A stretch of DNA of 33,047 bases, taken from contig JAFTEU010000144.1 in NCBI GenBank assembly GCA_017453505.1, forward strand, positions 1 through 33,047, read 5' to 3'. The notes below the pieces were generated by a model that saw only the letters and a program-made list of their open reading frames with translations, ran no database searches and had not been told where the DNA came from. Below are positions 25,375 to 33,047 of this stretch, piece by piece. Numbering within the stretch: position 1 is the stretch's first letter; each line of letters starts with the position of its first letter. Both the position numbers and the translations under genes were made by a program. Source of the DNA: Muribaculaceae bacterium. Lineage in GTDB: Bacteria; Bacteroidota; Bacteroidia; Bacteroidales; Muribaculaceae.

Positions 25375-25396
25375 ATTGATATCAAATGGATGCGGA

Positions 25397-26749
25397 TTAC
25401 TGGAGATTCCAGACCACATAGTTTGCGGCATTGCCACTCTGGGTCAGCTTCATGTTGACCGGAGAGAGCAATGAGTTGGCACTCAGGTCATAGGCCACAG
25501 CACCCATAGCATCGGCAAATGCACGGATAGAGGGGCAATTGGCAGCATAGGTCTCACCATAGCGGTCGCCCTGAGGAGCTACCGAGTAGCTCACCTGCTC
25601 ATCGCTCATGGATGTGAGCGTCAGGTAATAGGTGGGATTGTAACGCACCGAACCCTTCTTGATGTTGAACGAGAGCTCATAGACCGAAGTATTCTCATTG
25701 TACACAATCTGAGCATAGTTCAGGGTTGACTTGTTGTAGGCCTTCAACTCCTCGGCAATGGCTGCAAAGAGAGATGCAAACTGACCTCCGGCACCGGCTG
25801 GATCAGCTCTCCAAGTGTTATGGATGTCAGTGAAGATCGTACCCAGCTCATCGGCAGTCATCGTCGTCTGGTTATCGTCGCGGCACAAGAGCGAACCATC
25901 GGCCTGACGGATGAAGTTCTTGATTACATAGCCATCGAGCGTCTGGGCATCCATGAACGAGAGGCCGTCATGGGTGATAATCACATTGTGATATTCGGCA
26001 GTCGAGATCTCATCGTCGCCCTCACGGAACATCTTGAGGATGCTCGAAGCACCTTCCTTGACGATCCAGCGCTGACCATTCGGCAGGTTGATATAGACCT
26101 GGGGAATCTTGGAGTTGAAGAATGAGTCGGCCATAGCGACTACCTCATTCATGTACATCTCATCGTCAACAGTCGAAGCGACACGGGTCATGATCATGTT
26201 CAGGTTGTACTTCTTACCAGTCAGGTAGAGCGTGTCACCTGAGTACTTCATGATATCGAACTCGTAGTCACCCTCATGGCCATAACCATTCTCATTGACA
26301 TCCTGGTCGGTCTGGGCACTACCAGCACTGGGAATGTCATAGGGGTCGGCAAAGAGGTGGAAATACTTGTTGTAGGTGTTGAACGACAGGACAGGGCCGT
26401 TGTCGGCAATCACCTCCCACATCGATACCTCGCTGCCAAAGGCAGGGGTATTCATCGAACCAGACTTAACATAGTTGATCCACTTATTGTTACCTGCGAT
26501 GGTAACCGAACCGTCCTTAGAGAACGTCATCAAGTAGATGTAACCAGGCTCCTCGTCGTTGGCATAGTACTCAAGCTGCCACTTGCCGCCATCGCTGGTA
26601 AGGATATCGGTATACTCGGCCTTAGCCCTATCCAAGCGGGTCACAGCATCCTCGTCAAAGATGTCGTCAACCTCATTGCTGCACGATGACAATGACAATG
26701 CAGCCAAGGTAACGAGCGAAGCTAATGAAATATTTAAGAACTTTTTCAT
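25397..26749 (-). CDS. DUF4302-type lipoprotein
   Basis: A 450-residue lipoprotein. The signal peptide ends in LSSC with the lipid cysteine C23. The following region (DEDAVTRLDRAKAEYTDIL, then GGKWQLEYYANDE and YLMTFSKDGSVTI) matches the DUF4302 family, known only from Bacteroidetes and usually encoded beside SusC/SusD pairs. No catalytic motif is visible; the protein is beta-rich and probably lies on the outer membrane as an accessory to the import system. It starts 30 nt after the metallohydrolase gene. The start context is A-rich (AAGAAAAATG) without Shine-Dalgarno sequence, as for its neighbours. Confidence 0.85.
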   Translation of the reverse strand: MKKFLNISLASLVTLAALSLSSCSNEVDDIFDEDAVTRLDRAKAEYTDILTSDGGKWQLEYYANDEEPGYIYLMTFSKDGSVTIAGNNKWINYVKSGSMNTPAFGSEVSMWEVIADNGPVLSFNTYNKYFHLFADPYDIPSAGSAQTDQDVNENGYGHEGDYEFDIMKYSGDTLYLTGKKYNLNMIMTRVASTVDDEMYMNEVVAMADSFFNSKIPQVYINLPNGQRWIVKEGASSILKMFREGDDEISTAEYHNVIITHDGLSFMDAQTLDGYVIKNFIRQADGSLLCRDDNQTTMTADELGTIFTDIHNTWRADPAGAGGQFASLFAAIAEELKAYNKSTLNYAQIVYNENTSVYELSFNIKKGSVRYNPTYYLTLTSMSDEQVSYSVAPQGDRYGETYAANCPSIRAFADAMGAVAYDLSANSLLSPVNMKLTQSGNAANYVVWNLQ

Positions 26750-26779
26750 TTTTCTTATTCATCAATTAAAGGTGAAACA

Positions 26780-27913
26780 TTACTGGATGTCATATACCAT
26801 CTTGCGCAACTCGTTGATGTCATAGGTAGCCTGACGGGTCTGAACCTCCTCACGCAGTGCGTCAAGGTCGATACTCCAAGCGGTGCGGAACCACTCGCGG
26901 GCAATCTGCACCTTCTGCAGGATAGCAGCAGAGCCATCAATACCATCCTTATCCTCCACGTCATAGACCACGATGCGGTTACCGTTCTTGTCACGGTTGT
27001 TGCGATAATACTTGTGAACAGTACCATCCTCATCGGTCTCGGTAACGACATAGCGCTCCTCGAGATAGACGAGATCCTGCTCGGCATCGTTCTCGGGATA
27101 GTAGTAATAGCTGTAGTAAACAGCGTCCAGGTCATCGTCGCTGGCCGAGGTTGCCCAGCCGCGAGAAGCGAGTTCCAACATGCGATCCCACTGTGCATCG
27201 GTATAAACGATGAAGCAAGCGATGGTCTCGGCGAAGTCCTCACGGTACTCACTCGATGCATAACCAGTCACAAAGCCTAACGAGGTCACCTCGTCGCCAC
27301 GATACTGCCAGTTGTTGGGATCATAGCGGCCTACAGAGATCGTGTTAAACTCCGAAGGATAGGTCTTGGTCTGATGCAGGATGTGAGCGAACTCATGGTG
27401 CATCGTGTGGAAATACAGATCGTTCATCTGCTGGAAATTGCTGATGTTCATTGAATTCACCTTGAACAACGAGATCTTGATACCACCCTCGGCAAGACCT
27501 ACGGTCTCGGAGCCAGAGGTCGGGTTGATAGCGGGAGAACCGATCAAGAGGATGATGCGGGGACCATAGGTCTTGAGGAAGTCCTCACCAGCGACCTTGT
27601 CATATACATCAAACCACAAGTGCTTGCACAGCACGGCAAGGTCAACCGAGTTATTGTACTCGGCAGGCACCAGGTTATAGTTCATGTTGGTGCTGATGTC
27701 CGGCATCTTGTAGAGGAACGTCAAGTTGTACTTGTCAAGGTAATTCTCCTTGAGGAACTTGTCCAGCTTGTAGGAATAAGAATTGGGATCAAGCGTCTCA
27801 TCCACATCGGGGAAGATCGTGGGACCCAGCTTATCACCGCTGCATGACGAGAGAGACATGGCAGCAACGGCTACAAGCAGCAATGCTGAAATATAATATT
27901 GAATCTTTTTCAT
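26780..27913 (-). CDS. Substrate import-associated zinc metallohydrolase lipoprotein (TIGR04549-like)
   Basis: A 377-residue lipoprotein with signal peptide ending in LSSC (C24). The zinc site is the HExxH motif HHEFAHILH, with H173, E174 and H177; E225 or E229 in YREDFAET may be the third ligand. The layout fits the TIGR04549 family, named for its linkage with TonB-dependent SusC/SusD importers. It is thought to act on the imported substrate at the cell surface, though no substrate is established. It begins 17 nt after the SusD stop. Acidic, tyrosine-rich stretches follow the active site. Peptidase activity is plausible but not shown by the sequence. Confidence 0.88.
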   Translation of the reverse strand: MKKIQYYISALLLVAVAAMSLSSCSGDKLGPTIFPDVDETLDPNSYSYKLDKFLKENYLDKYNLTFLYKMPDISTNMNYNLVPAEYNNSVDLAVLCKHLWFDVYDKVAGEDFLKTYGPRIILLIGSPAINPTSGSETVGLAEGGIKISLFKVNSMNISNFQQMNDLYFHTMHHEFAHILHQTKTYPSEFNTISVGRYDPNNWQYRGDEVTSLGFVTGYASSEYREDFAETIACFIVYTDAQWDRMLELASRGWATSASDDDLDAVYYSYYYYPENDAEQDLVYLEERYVVTETDEDGTVHKYYRNNRDKNGNRIVVYDVEDKDGIDGSAAILQKVQIAREWFRTAWSIDLDALREEVQTRQATYDINELRKMVYDIQ

Positions 27914-27930
27914 TGTATTACTATCGTTTT

Positions 27931-29682
27931 TTAGTTAACGCGAACATAAGCATCCTTCTTCAAAACAAGGCTACTCTCGGGCTTGAAAGTCTGGCGTTCG
28001 TTGGGTTCCAAACCAGCACCGACTACCTCACTCGGGATCTGGATAGCATAACGCGGGTCAAGCACCTCGAGGGTGTAAACGTCGTTGATACCCATCTTGT
28101 GGGTGATGGAGAAGCCATAGCGCTTGATATCGAACCAGCGGTTACCCAGGTGGATCATCTGGATGCGGCGGAAGTGCTGAACGCACTGCATGTAAGGCTC
28201 AATTTCCTGAGTCATGTGATACTTGTCGCTGGGACAAACCTCATCGATGTTGAACTGCTTCACGATACCGAAGCCGGGATCCTTGCGGGTGGGGTTGTCA
28301 TAGTAGCTGTAGAACGACTCAATCTGCTCCTTGGTAAGCTCGGTCATGTTGTAGTTGCGAGACTCATCGAGCAGGAGGTGCTCATGGTTCCAGAGGTACA
28401 GGTCGTCGAATGCGGCGTCAATGTTGCCCAGGAAGAGGTTAGCCTCGGCACGCAGCAGAATGGTCTCCTGGCTGGTGAACTCGGGACGTACCATGTGAAC
28501 ATAACCGATACCAGCCACCTTGTCGGTGTACTCAAACTGCTCGAAGCAGTTGCCCACGAAGAAGGCACCATACTCCTGACCAGCGCTTGCGCAGAAGTAC
28601 TGATAGCAAGGCATCATGGCAAACGAGATCTTGTCCTTACCATTGCGATAAGACCAGACGCACTTGTCCCACGACGGGCCAGGACCCTGAATAGAGCCAC
28701 GGAGGGCATCACGGGCGCAAGAGAAGCGATAGCCGTAGAAACGACGGTCCCAGGTGCTATAGGTACCGATCATCATGAAGTTACCGGGACGCTCAACGCT
28801 GCTGTAGTAGCGTGCGATGTCGCTGTAATAATAGAAGTCGGTCTGATCCCAGAAGTCGTTCCGCATCGTGCTGGGGTCATTACCCTTGAAGGCAGCAGTA
28901 GCATATTGAACGACCTTGTCATACTCACGCTTAACGGTGTAGAAACGTGCAGCGAAAGCATTGGACGAAGCAATATTGAAGTGATACTTGGGCACCTCAT
29001 AGTAGTCCTCGGTCACATACTCGAGACCGAGCAGGAGGTCTTGCTCAATCTTGTCATAGGTCTCCTGGAGGGTTCCGCGGTCATACTTGGGATCAAGCTC
29101 GGTCTCGGGCTTGGTAGCATAAGGGATACCAGGAAGGGTCTTGCTGATTTCCGGGCCACGGTAAGGCATACAGAACACCTGAGCCAGGATATAGTGGTGA
29201 TAGGCACGGATCATGTAGGCCTCACCCTTGATGGCGTTCATGCGGGCACGGTCGGCCGAGGTGATGGCCTCACCCTCAATTTCGCCGGCTTGGTCAAACT
29301 CCTCGATTTTCTGAAGAACAGCGTTAGCAGCGGCGATAGCACCATAGCATCCGCTCCACACACCCGAAGGGCAGTCACTGTCATTGATGTCCAGCGTCAC
29401 GTCCTTCCAAGCATAAACCTCCTCGTCAAACTGATCATAGGAGCTCAAGTGGTAGCGCACACCGTCGTCACTAGGAGAGTTATTGTCCACGACGTTGTCG
29501 CTCGACAACTCACCTACCAGCGCATAGTTATTCTGGGTGTAAGCCGTCACGAGCAACTGCTCGAGCTGGTCGAGATTCACCAGATAAACACGGGTATCGG
29601 GCACCTTGTCCAGGAAGTCGCTGCAAGAGCTCAATCCGATAAGCGCTAATCCAATAATAAAGATTTTATATCGCAATTTCAT
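27931..29682 (-). CDS. SusD/RagB-family nutrient-binding outer membrane lipoprotein
   Basis: A 583-residue lipoprotein with signal peptide ending in LSSC (C20) followed by SDFLDKVPDTR, the usual SusD start. The N-terminal half has the family's TPR-like helices (for example ARMNAIKGEAYMIRAYHHYILAQVF, cited here by its RAYHHYILAQVF core). The C-terminal part with RRIQMIHLGNRWFDIKRYG is the conserved SusD closing segment. SusD forms a lid on the SusC channel and captures the substrate on the cell surface. It lies 40 nt downstream of susC and 17 nt before the metallohydrolase gene. The ligand cannot be told from sequence. Confidence 0.95.
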   Translation of the reverse strand: MKLRYKIFIIGLALIGLSSCSDFLDKVPDTRVYLVNLDQLEQLLVTAYTQNNYALVGELSSDNVVDNNSPSDDGVRYHLSSYDQFDEEVYAWKDVTLDINDSDCPSGVWSGCYGAIAAANAVLQKIEEFDQAGEIEGEAITSADRARMNAIKGEAYMIRAYHHYILAQVFCMPYRGPEISKTLPGIPYATKPETELDPKYDRGTLQETYDKIEQDLLLGLEYVTEDYYEVPKYHFNIASSNAFAARFYTVKREYDKVVQYATAAFKGNDPSTMRNDFWDQTDFYYYSDIARYYSSVERPGNFMMIGTYSTWDRRFYGYRFSCARDALRGSIQGPGPSWDKCVWSYRNGKDKISFAMMPCYQYFCASAGQEYGAFFVGNCFEQFEYTDKVAGIGYVHMVRPEFTSQETILLRAEANLFLGNIDAAFDDLYLWNHEHLLLDESRNYNMTELTKEQIESFYSYYDNPTRKDPGFGIVKQFNIDEVCPSDKYHMTQEIEPYMQCVQHFRRIQMIHLGNRWFDIKRYGFSITHKMGINDVYTLEVLDPRYAIQIPSEVVGAGLEPNERQTFKPESSLVLKKDAYVRVN

Positions 29683-29722
29683 AATCTTCTCTTTTAATAT
29701 ATATAATAATGTGTAACATCAA

Positions 29723-32700
29723 TTACATACCCAGACGGACAGTAAGGGTGAACTGCTTGGGGTTAGGAGAAGCAACACCACCACTGTTGAAGAACTCAGG
29801 ATCCTGACCATTGAGCTTCTTGTCGGCATAGAGCAGGCAGATGTTGGTAGCAGCCAGCTTAACCGAAGCCGAAGTCAGACGCAGGTGAGAGATGAGAGTC
29901 TTGGGCACATCATAGGTAAGAGAAACCTCCTTCAGGCGGATGAAACCACCGTTGGCGATGCGCTCAGTGCTGTAGTTGTAGGCGTTGTAGGCCATACCCA
30001 GGTAATTGTTGGAGTAAACCTGACGGCGCGAAGCAATTGCGGGAATGCTGGTCACAGCCTCATCACCGGGGAGAACCCAACGGTTCTTGAAGTCCTTGGT
30101 AAAGGAGGTGAGGTCGCTATAACCATAGGAGAACGTCGGGTCAAGACGCAGCTTGTTGCCGAATGCGTAGGTCATGAAGACGTTCAGGTGGAAGCCCTTC
30201 CAGTCAAAGTTGTTGCCGAAACCGCCAGTGATGGTGGGATCAACGGGACCCTCATACTTGAGGAAGCCCAGCTTCTCAAACTCCTGGAAGTTCAGACCGA
30301 CGTTAGAAACGTCGCCATTCTCGTCGATAACCAGGGGCAGACCATGAGCATCAAGGCCAGCGAAGGGGATCGAGAAGATAGCACGGTGGGGATAGCCCTG
30401 CAAGGGGAAACCGTTACCGGTGACCAGGTCAACGACGCGCGAGCGAGACTGCAGCTTGGTAATCTCGGTCACGGCATAGGAGAAAGTCCAGTCGGTGCTC
30501 CAGCCGAAACCGCCAGCACGCTTGGGCTCAATGTTGCGTGAAGAAATGGTGAACTCAACACCATGCGACTTCATCTCGGCCACGTTACCATACTTGTTGG
30601 TGTCACCACCGACACCCTGGGTGCGGATGAGACCGATCAGGTCGAAGTTGTTACGGACGTACCAGTCAAACACGAGGTTGATGCGATTGTAGAGGAAACC
30701 GAGGTCGATACCAAGGTCAAACTCATGCTTCTTCTCATAGGTGAGCTCGCTGTTACCCAGTCCGCTCAGGGCAAGACCCATCTCATAGGTGTCAATCTCC
30801 TGACGCCAGGGACGAGTGGGATAGTACAGAGCCTCGGCATTGGCCAGGCTGGTGGGGCCACTCTCGGCGGTCAGCGAGTAGCTGAGACGCATCTTAGCAT
30901 AGGTCAGAGCCTTGTGGCTCAGCTTCAAGCTCTGGAAGAAGGGCTCGTCATGGATGTTCCATGCAGCCGATACGTTCCAGGTGGGGAGCCAGCGGCTCTG
31001 GGAAGTCTTACCCATCTGGTTAGAGCCCTCATAGCGCAGGGTACCGTTCAAGATGTAGCGGCCCTTCAATGCATAGTTGGCATTGGCGATGTAGGCCATA
31101 TCGCGGCGATGATATTCACCCACGCTGAAGTAGGTACCGTTCTCCTCCTGCATCTGCTTGAAGAGCTGGTACTTGTTGAACGGCAGGTTACCGTTGGCAT
31201 AAACGATGCCCCATGCATCAAAGGCCTCGCTGAAACGATCGAAGCGAACGGCCTCCATAGCGGCATAGAGGTTGATCAAGTGAGTACCGTGATTGAAGTC
31301 CTTCATGTAAGTACCGGCGGCACGGAAGGTGAACGACTTGTTGTTGTTCTTGTTGAAGAACAGCATACCACCCTTGGGCAGCACGGTCTCAGGAAGAGCG
31401 TTGGCCACATCGGGGTTGGTGTACAGATAAGAGTTCGAGGAACGGATGATGGCGTTCTCGGGGTCGATACCAGCACGGTAGGCCATTGCCTGGTTACTCT
31501 TGTCGAGCACGTAGTGGTTCTGCTCGGTCGTAGCGACACGCATCGAACCCAGGACATTGAACTCGAGGCTCTGGTCCTGCTTCATGATCGGCTTGATGTT
31601 GATCTCGCCCTGGAACTTGAGGTCGGTCACGTTCAGGTCGATGTAGTTCTGCTCCAACTCATCAAAGATGTTGAAGGTAGTGTAGTTGCGCACATAACGC
31701 TGCTTGGGGTCAACGGTACGGGCGGTATTCAACGAGAAGCTGTAGGGGTTGATATCAAAGTCACGCCTTACCTCACCGTTCACGACATCGATGTTCTGGC
31801 TCAAGGTACCGGGAGCCTTCTGCTCACGGAAGCTGTCGCTGTTCAGAATCTTGATGCGGATGCGGTCGGTCAGGTTGTAGATGGCATTGGCGTTAAAGGT
31901 GTAACGCTCAACGCGGCTGCTCTTGTACCATCCCGGATCGGTCATAACCGAAGCCGAGGTGTAGAAAGAGCCCTTATCGGTACCACCCGAGATGCTGACA
32001 GAGTGGTTCTGCATGATGTTGTGGTTGAACAACAGATCGAACCAGTCGGTGTTGCGCATCTCGGCCTCACGCAAGTACTGGTTGCGAGCGTTCTGGGTGT
32101 TGGCCAGAGCATATTGACCGGTTGCGGGATCATAGGTATCCATCAGGGTGTACATCTGACCATAGATACCCGAGGTGGTGCTGTTGACCAGGTTGGCATA
32201 CTCGAGCCAGCCCTTCTGCTCCATCTCGCGCAGGATACTCATCTGCTCCTGTGAAGTACAGATGTTGTAGTCGCGGTAGTTGGGTTTCAAGCGATAGGTG
32301 AACTCACCCGTGTAGTTGATGTTGCTGGTACCCTTGCGGCCCGTCTTGGTGGTGATCACAATCACACCGGCGTTGGCCTTGGCACCATAGATAGAGGTTG
32401 CGGAACCATCCTTCAGGATCTGGAAACTCTCGATATCGTCGGCATTAAGACCAGCCACAGCCGATGCGATCAGCGTGTTGGCGTCACCCGACGAGAGGTC
32501 GTCGGCGCTGATGTCCACGTTATCCTCGAGAACCACACCATCGACAACCCACAGAGGCTTGGAGCTACCATAGATAGAAGTAGCACCACGCACGCGGATC
32601 TTGGGAGCGGTACCGAAAGTACCAGAAACGTTCTGCACCTGTACACCCGAGACACGGCCTTCAAGACCGCGGCTCACGTCGGCAACACCGGAGAGCTTGG

Positions 32701-33047
32701 TCTTCTCGGCATCGACGCTCTGGGTAGCACCGGTAAAGAGTCGCTTGTCCACCTTCTGGTAACCAGTGACAACGACTTCGTTAAGCATCTCACCCTTGGG
32801 CTTCAAGGTAATGGTCATGCCAGCCTTACCGGCAACAACCTCATCTTCATAACCCACATAGGTGATTTTAATCTTTGTGCCTGCCGGCACATTCAAAGTA
32901 AAGTGACCGTCGAAATCGGTGGCAACGCCGTTCTTGGGATTGCTCTGCTGAACAACCGACGCACCGATGACCGGTTCGTTGTTCTCGTCAAACACCGTAC
33001 CACTCACCTGGGCCGAAACCCCGAGTGTGGCTAGTGCCATGACAAGG
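29723..33047 (-). CDS. SusC/RagA-family TonB-dependent outer membrane transporter, N-terminus outside window
   Basis: The frame is open to the right edge, and codons before the first visible Met (33040) continue as Leu-Val, so the signal peptide is cut by the window. The visible MALATLGVSAQ is only its end. Next comes a carboxypeptidase-regulatory-like domain (VSGTVFDENNEPVIGASV onwards, about 70 residues) and then the plug domain with NEVVVTGYQ, IRVRGATSIYG, PLWVVDGVVL and the conserved SATSIYGAKANAGVIVITTK region. The rest is the beta-barrel, ending in QFTLTVRLGM as is typical. The protein is an energy-dependent importer working with the SusD encoded downstream. No FecR or sigma factor gene is visible, so regulation is unknown. 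Confidence 0.95.
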   Translation of the reverse strand, partial: LVMALATLGVSAQVSGTVFDENNEPVIGASVVQQSNPKNGVATDFDGHFTLNVPAGTKIKITYVGYEDEVVAGKAGMTITLKPKGEMLNEVVVTGYQKVDKRLFTGATQSVDAEKTKLSGVADVSRGLEGRVSGVQVQNVSGTFGTAPKIRVRGATSIYGSSKPLWVVDGVVLEDNVDISADDLSSGDANTLIASAVAGLNADDIESFQILKDGSATSIYGAKANAGVIVITTKTGRKGTSNINYTGEFTYRLKPNYRDYNICTSQEQMSILREMEQKGWLEYANLVNSTTSGIYGQMYTLMDTYDPATGQYALANTQNARNQYLREAEMRNTDWFDLLFNHNIMQNHSVSISGGTDKGSFYTSASVMTDPGWYKSSRVERYTFNANAIYNLTDRIRIKILNSDSFREQKAPGTLSQNIDVVNGEVRRDFDINPYSFSLNTARTVDPKQRYVRNYTTFNIFDELEQNYIDLNVTDLKFQGEINIKPIMKQDQSLEFNVLGSMRVATTEQNHYVLDKSNQAMAYRAGIDPENAIIRSSNSYLYTNPDVANALPETVLPKGGMLFFNKNNNKSFTFRAAGTYMKDFNHGTHLINLYAAMEAVRFDRFSEAFDAWGIVYANGNLPFNKYQLFKQMQEENGTYFSVGEYHRRDMAYIANANYALKGRYILNGTLRYEGSNQMGKTSQSRWLPTWNVSAAWNIHDEPFFQSLKLSHKALTYAKMRLSYSLTAESGPTSLANAEALYYPTRPWRQEIDTYEMGLALSGLGNSELTYEKKHEFDLGIDLGFLYNRINLVFDWYVRNNFDLIGLIRTQGVGGDTNKYGNVAEMKSHGVEFTISSRNIEPKRAGGFGWSTDWTFSYAVTEITKLQSRSRVVDLVTGNGFPLQGYPHRAIFSIPFAGLDAHGLPLVIDENGDVSNVGLNFQEFEKLGFLKYEGPVDPTITGGFGNNFDWKGFHLNVFMTYAFGNKLRLDPTFSYGYSDLTSFTKDFKNRWVLPGDEAVTSIPAIASRRQVYSNNYLGMAYNAYNYSTERIANGGFIRLKEVSLTYDVPKTLISHLRLTSASVKLAATNICLLYADKKLNGQDPEFFNSGGVASPNPKQFTLTVRLGM

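Noticed and set aside
27844..29649. A 601-codon open frame on the plus strand opposite susD
   Set aside because: It mirrors the susD reading frame, has no family motifs, and reflects third-position composition of the real gene.
30563..32254. A 563-codon open frame on the plus strand opposite susC
   Set aside because: Antisense shadow of the SusC barrel; its translation is dominated by Val, Gly and Leu and shows no domain.
1..33047. CRISPR array, tRNA, rRNA, insertion sequence or integrase
   Set aside because: No spaced direct repeats, cloverleaf-like sequence, transposase or integrase motif was recognised on either strand.

Overview
The window looks like a chromosomal segment from a Bacteroidales bacterium, probably a gut or rumen Prevotellaceae- or Muribaculaceae-like lineage. 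The evidence is a SusC/SusD pair with satellite lipoproteins, repeated promoter boxes of the Bacteroidetes type (TTTG-like, about 20 nt, TAnnTTTG), A-rich start regions mostly without Shine-Dalgarno sequences, and several secreted proteins that end in dockerin-like calcium-loop repeats. The genus is inference. No rRNA, tRNA, CRISPR array or insertion sequence was seen.

Region 1 (1-6217, minus strand) is a two-gene restriction/defence-like unit. A 1096-residue protein combines a phospholipase-D-like domain with an SNF2/SSL2-type DEAH helicase. It is followed 30 nt later by a large Eco57I-class N6-adenine DNA methyltransferase that runs off the left edge of the window (965 codons visible). This block is visibly richer in A+T than the next genes. 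It is separated from holA by about 450 bp of non-coding DNA with candidate divergent promoters.

Region 2 (6665-14252, plus strand) holds holA (DNA polymerase III delta) and then three secreted proteins, each behind its own promoter-like box. They are a GH53 endo-beta-1,4-galactanase and two tandem paralogous subtilisin-like (S8) proteases. All three end in paired dockerin-like repeats. A 13-bp perfect hairpin separates them from the convergent gpmI.

Region 3 (14349-17518) has gpmI (cofactor-independent phosphoglycerate mutase) on the minus strand, divergent from msrA and a VanY-type M15 carboxypeptidase on the plus strand.

Region 4 (17523-23156, minus strand) is a tightly packed five-gene unit, in transcription order: a small TIGR04076-like protein, engB GTPase, a secreted GH2 beta-galactosidase (4-nt ATGA overlap with engB), a TPR-like protein, and an ATP-grasp-like protein of unknown function. 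The GH53 endo-galactanase and the GH2 beta-galactosidase could together degrade beta-1,4-galactan, but they are in separate transcription units.

Region 5 (23323 to the right edge, minus strand) is a nutrient-import locus: SusC (5' end outside the window), SusD, a zinc metallohydrolase lipoprotein of the TIGR04549 type and a DUF4302-type lipoprotein. Beyond a hairpin lies an acidic secreted protein with a BACON-like domain and a dockerin-like tail. The substrate is not evident.

The most interesting points are the PLD-helicase plus methyltransferase pair; the shared dockerin-like tail on four otherwise unrelated secreted proteins; the tandem S8 paralogs with a large insertion in the catalytic domain; the engB/beta-galactosidase/TPR/ATP-grasp operon; and a 9-bp CTAG-containing tandem repeat that forms the C-terminus of the TIGR04076-like protein.
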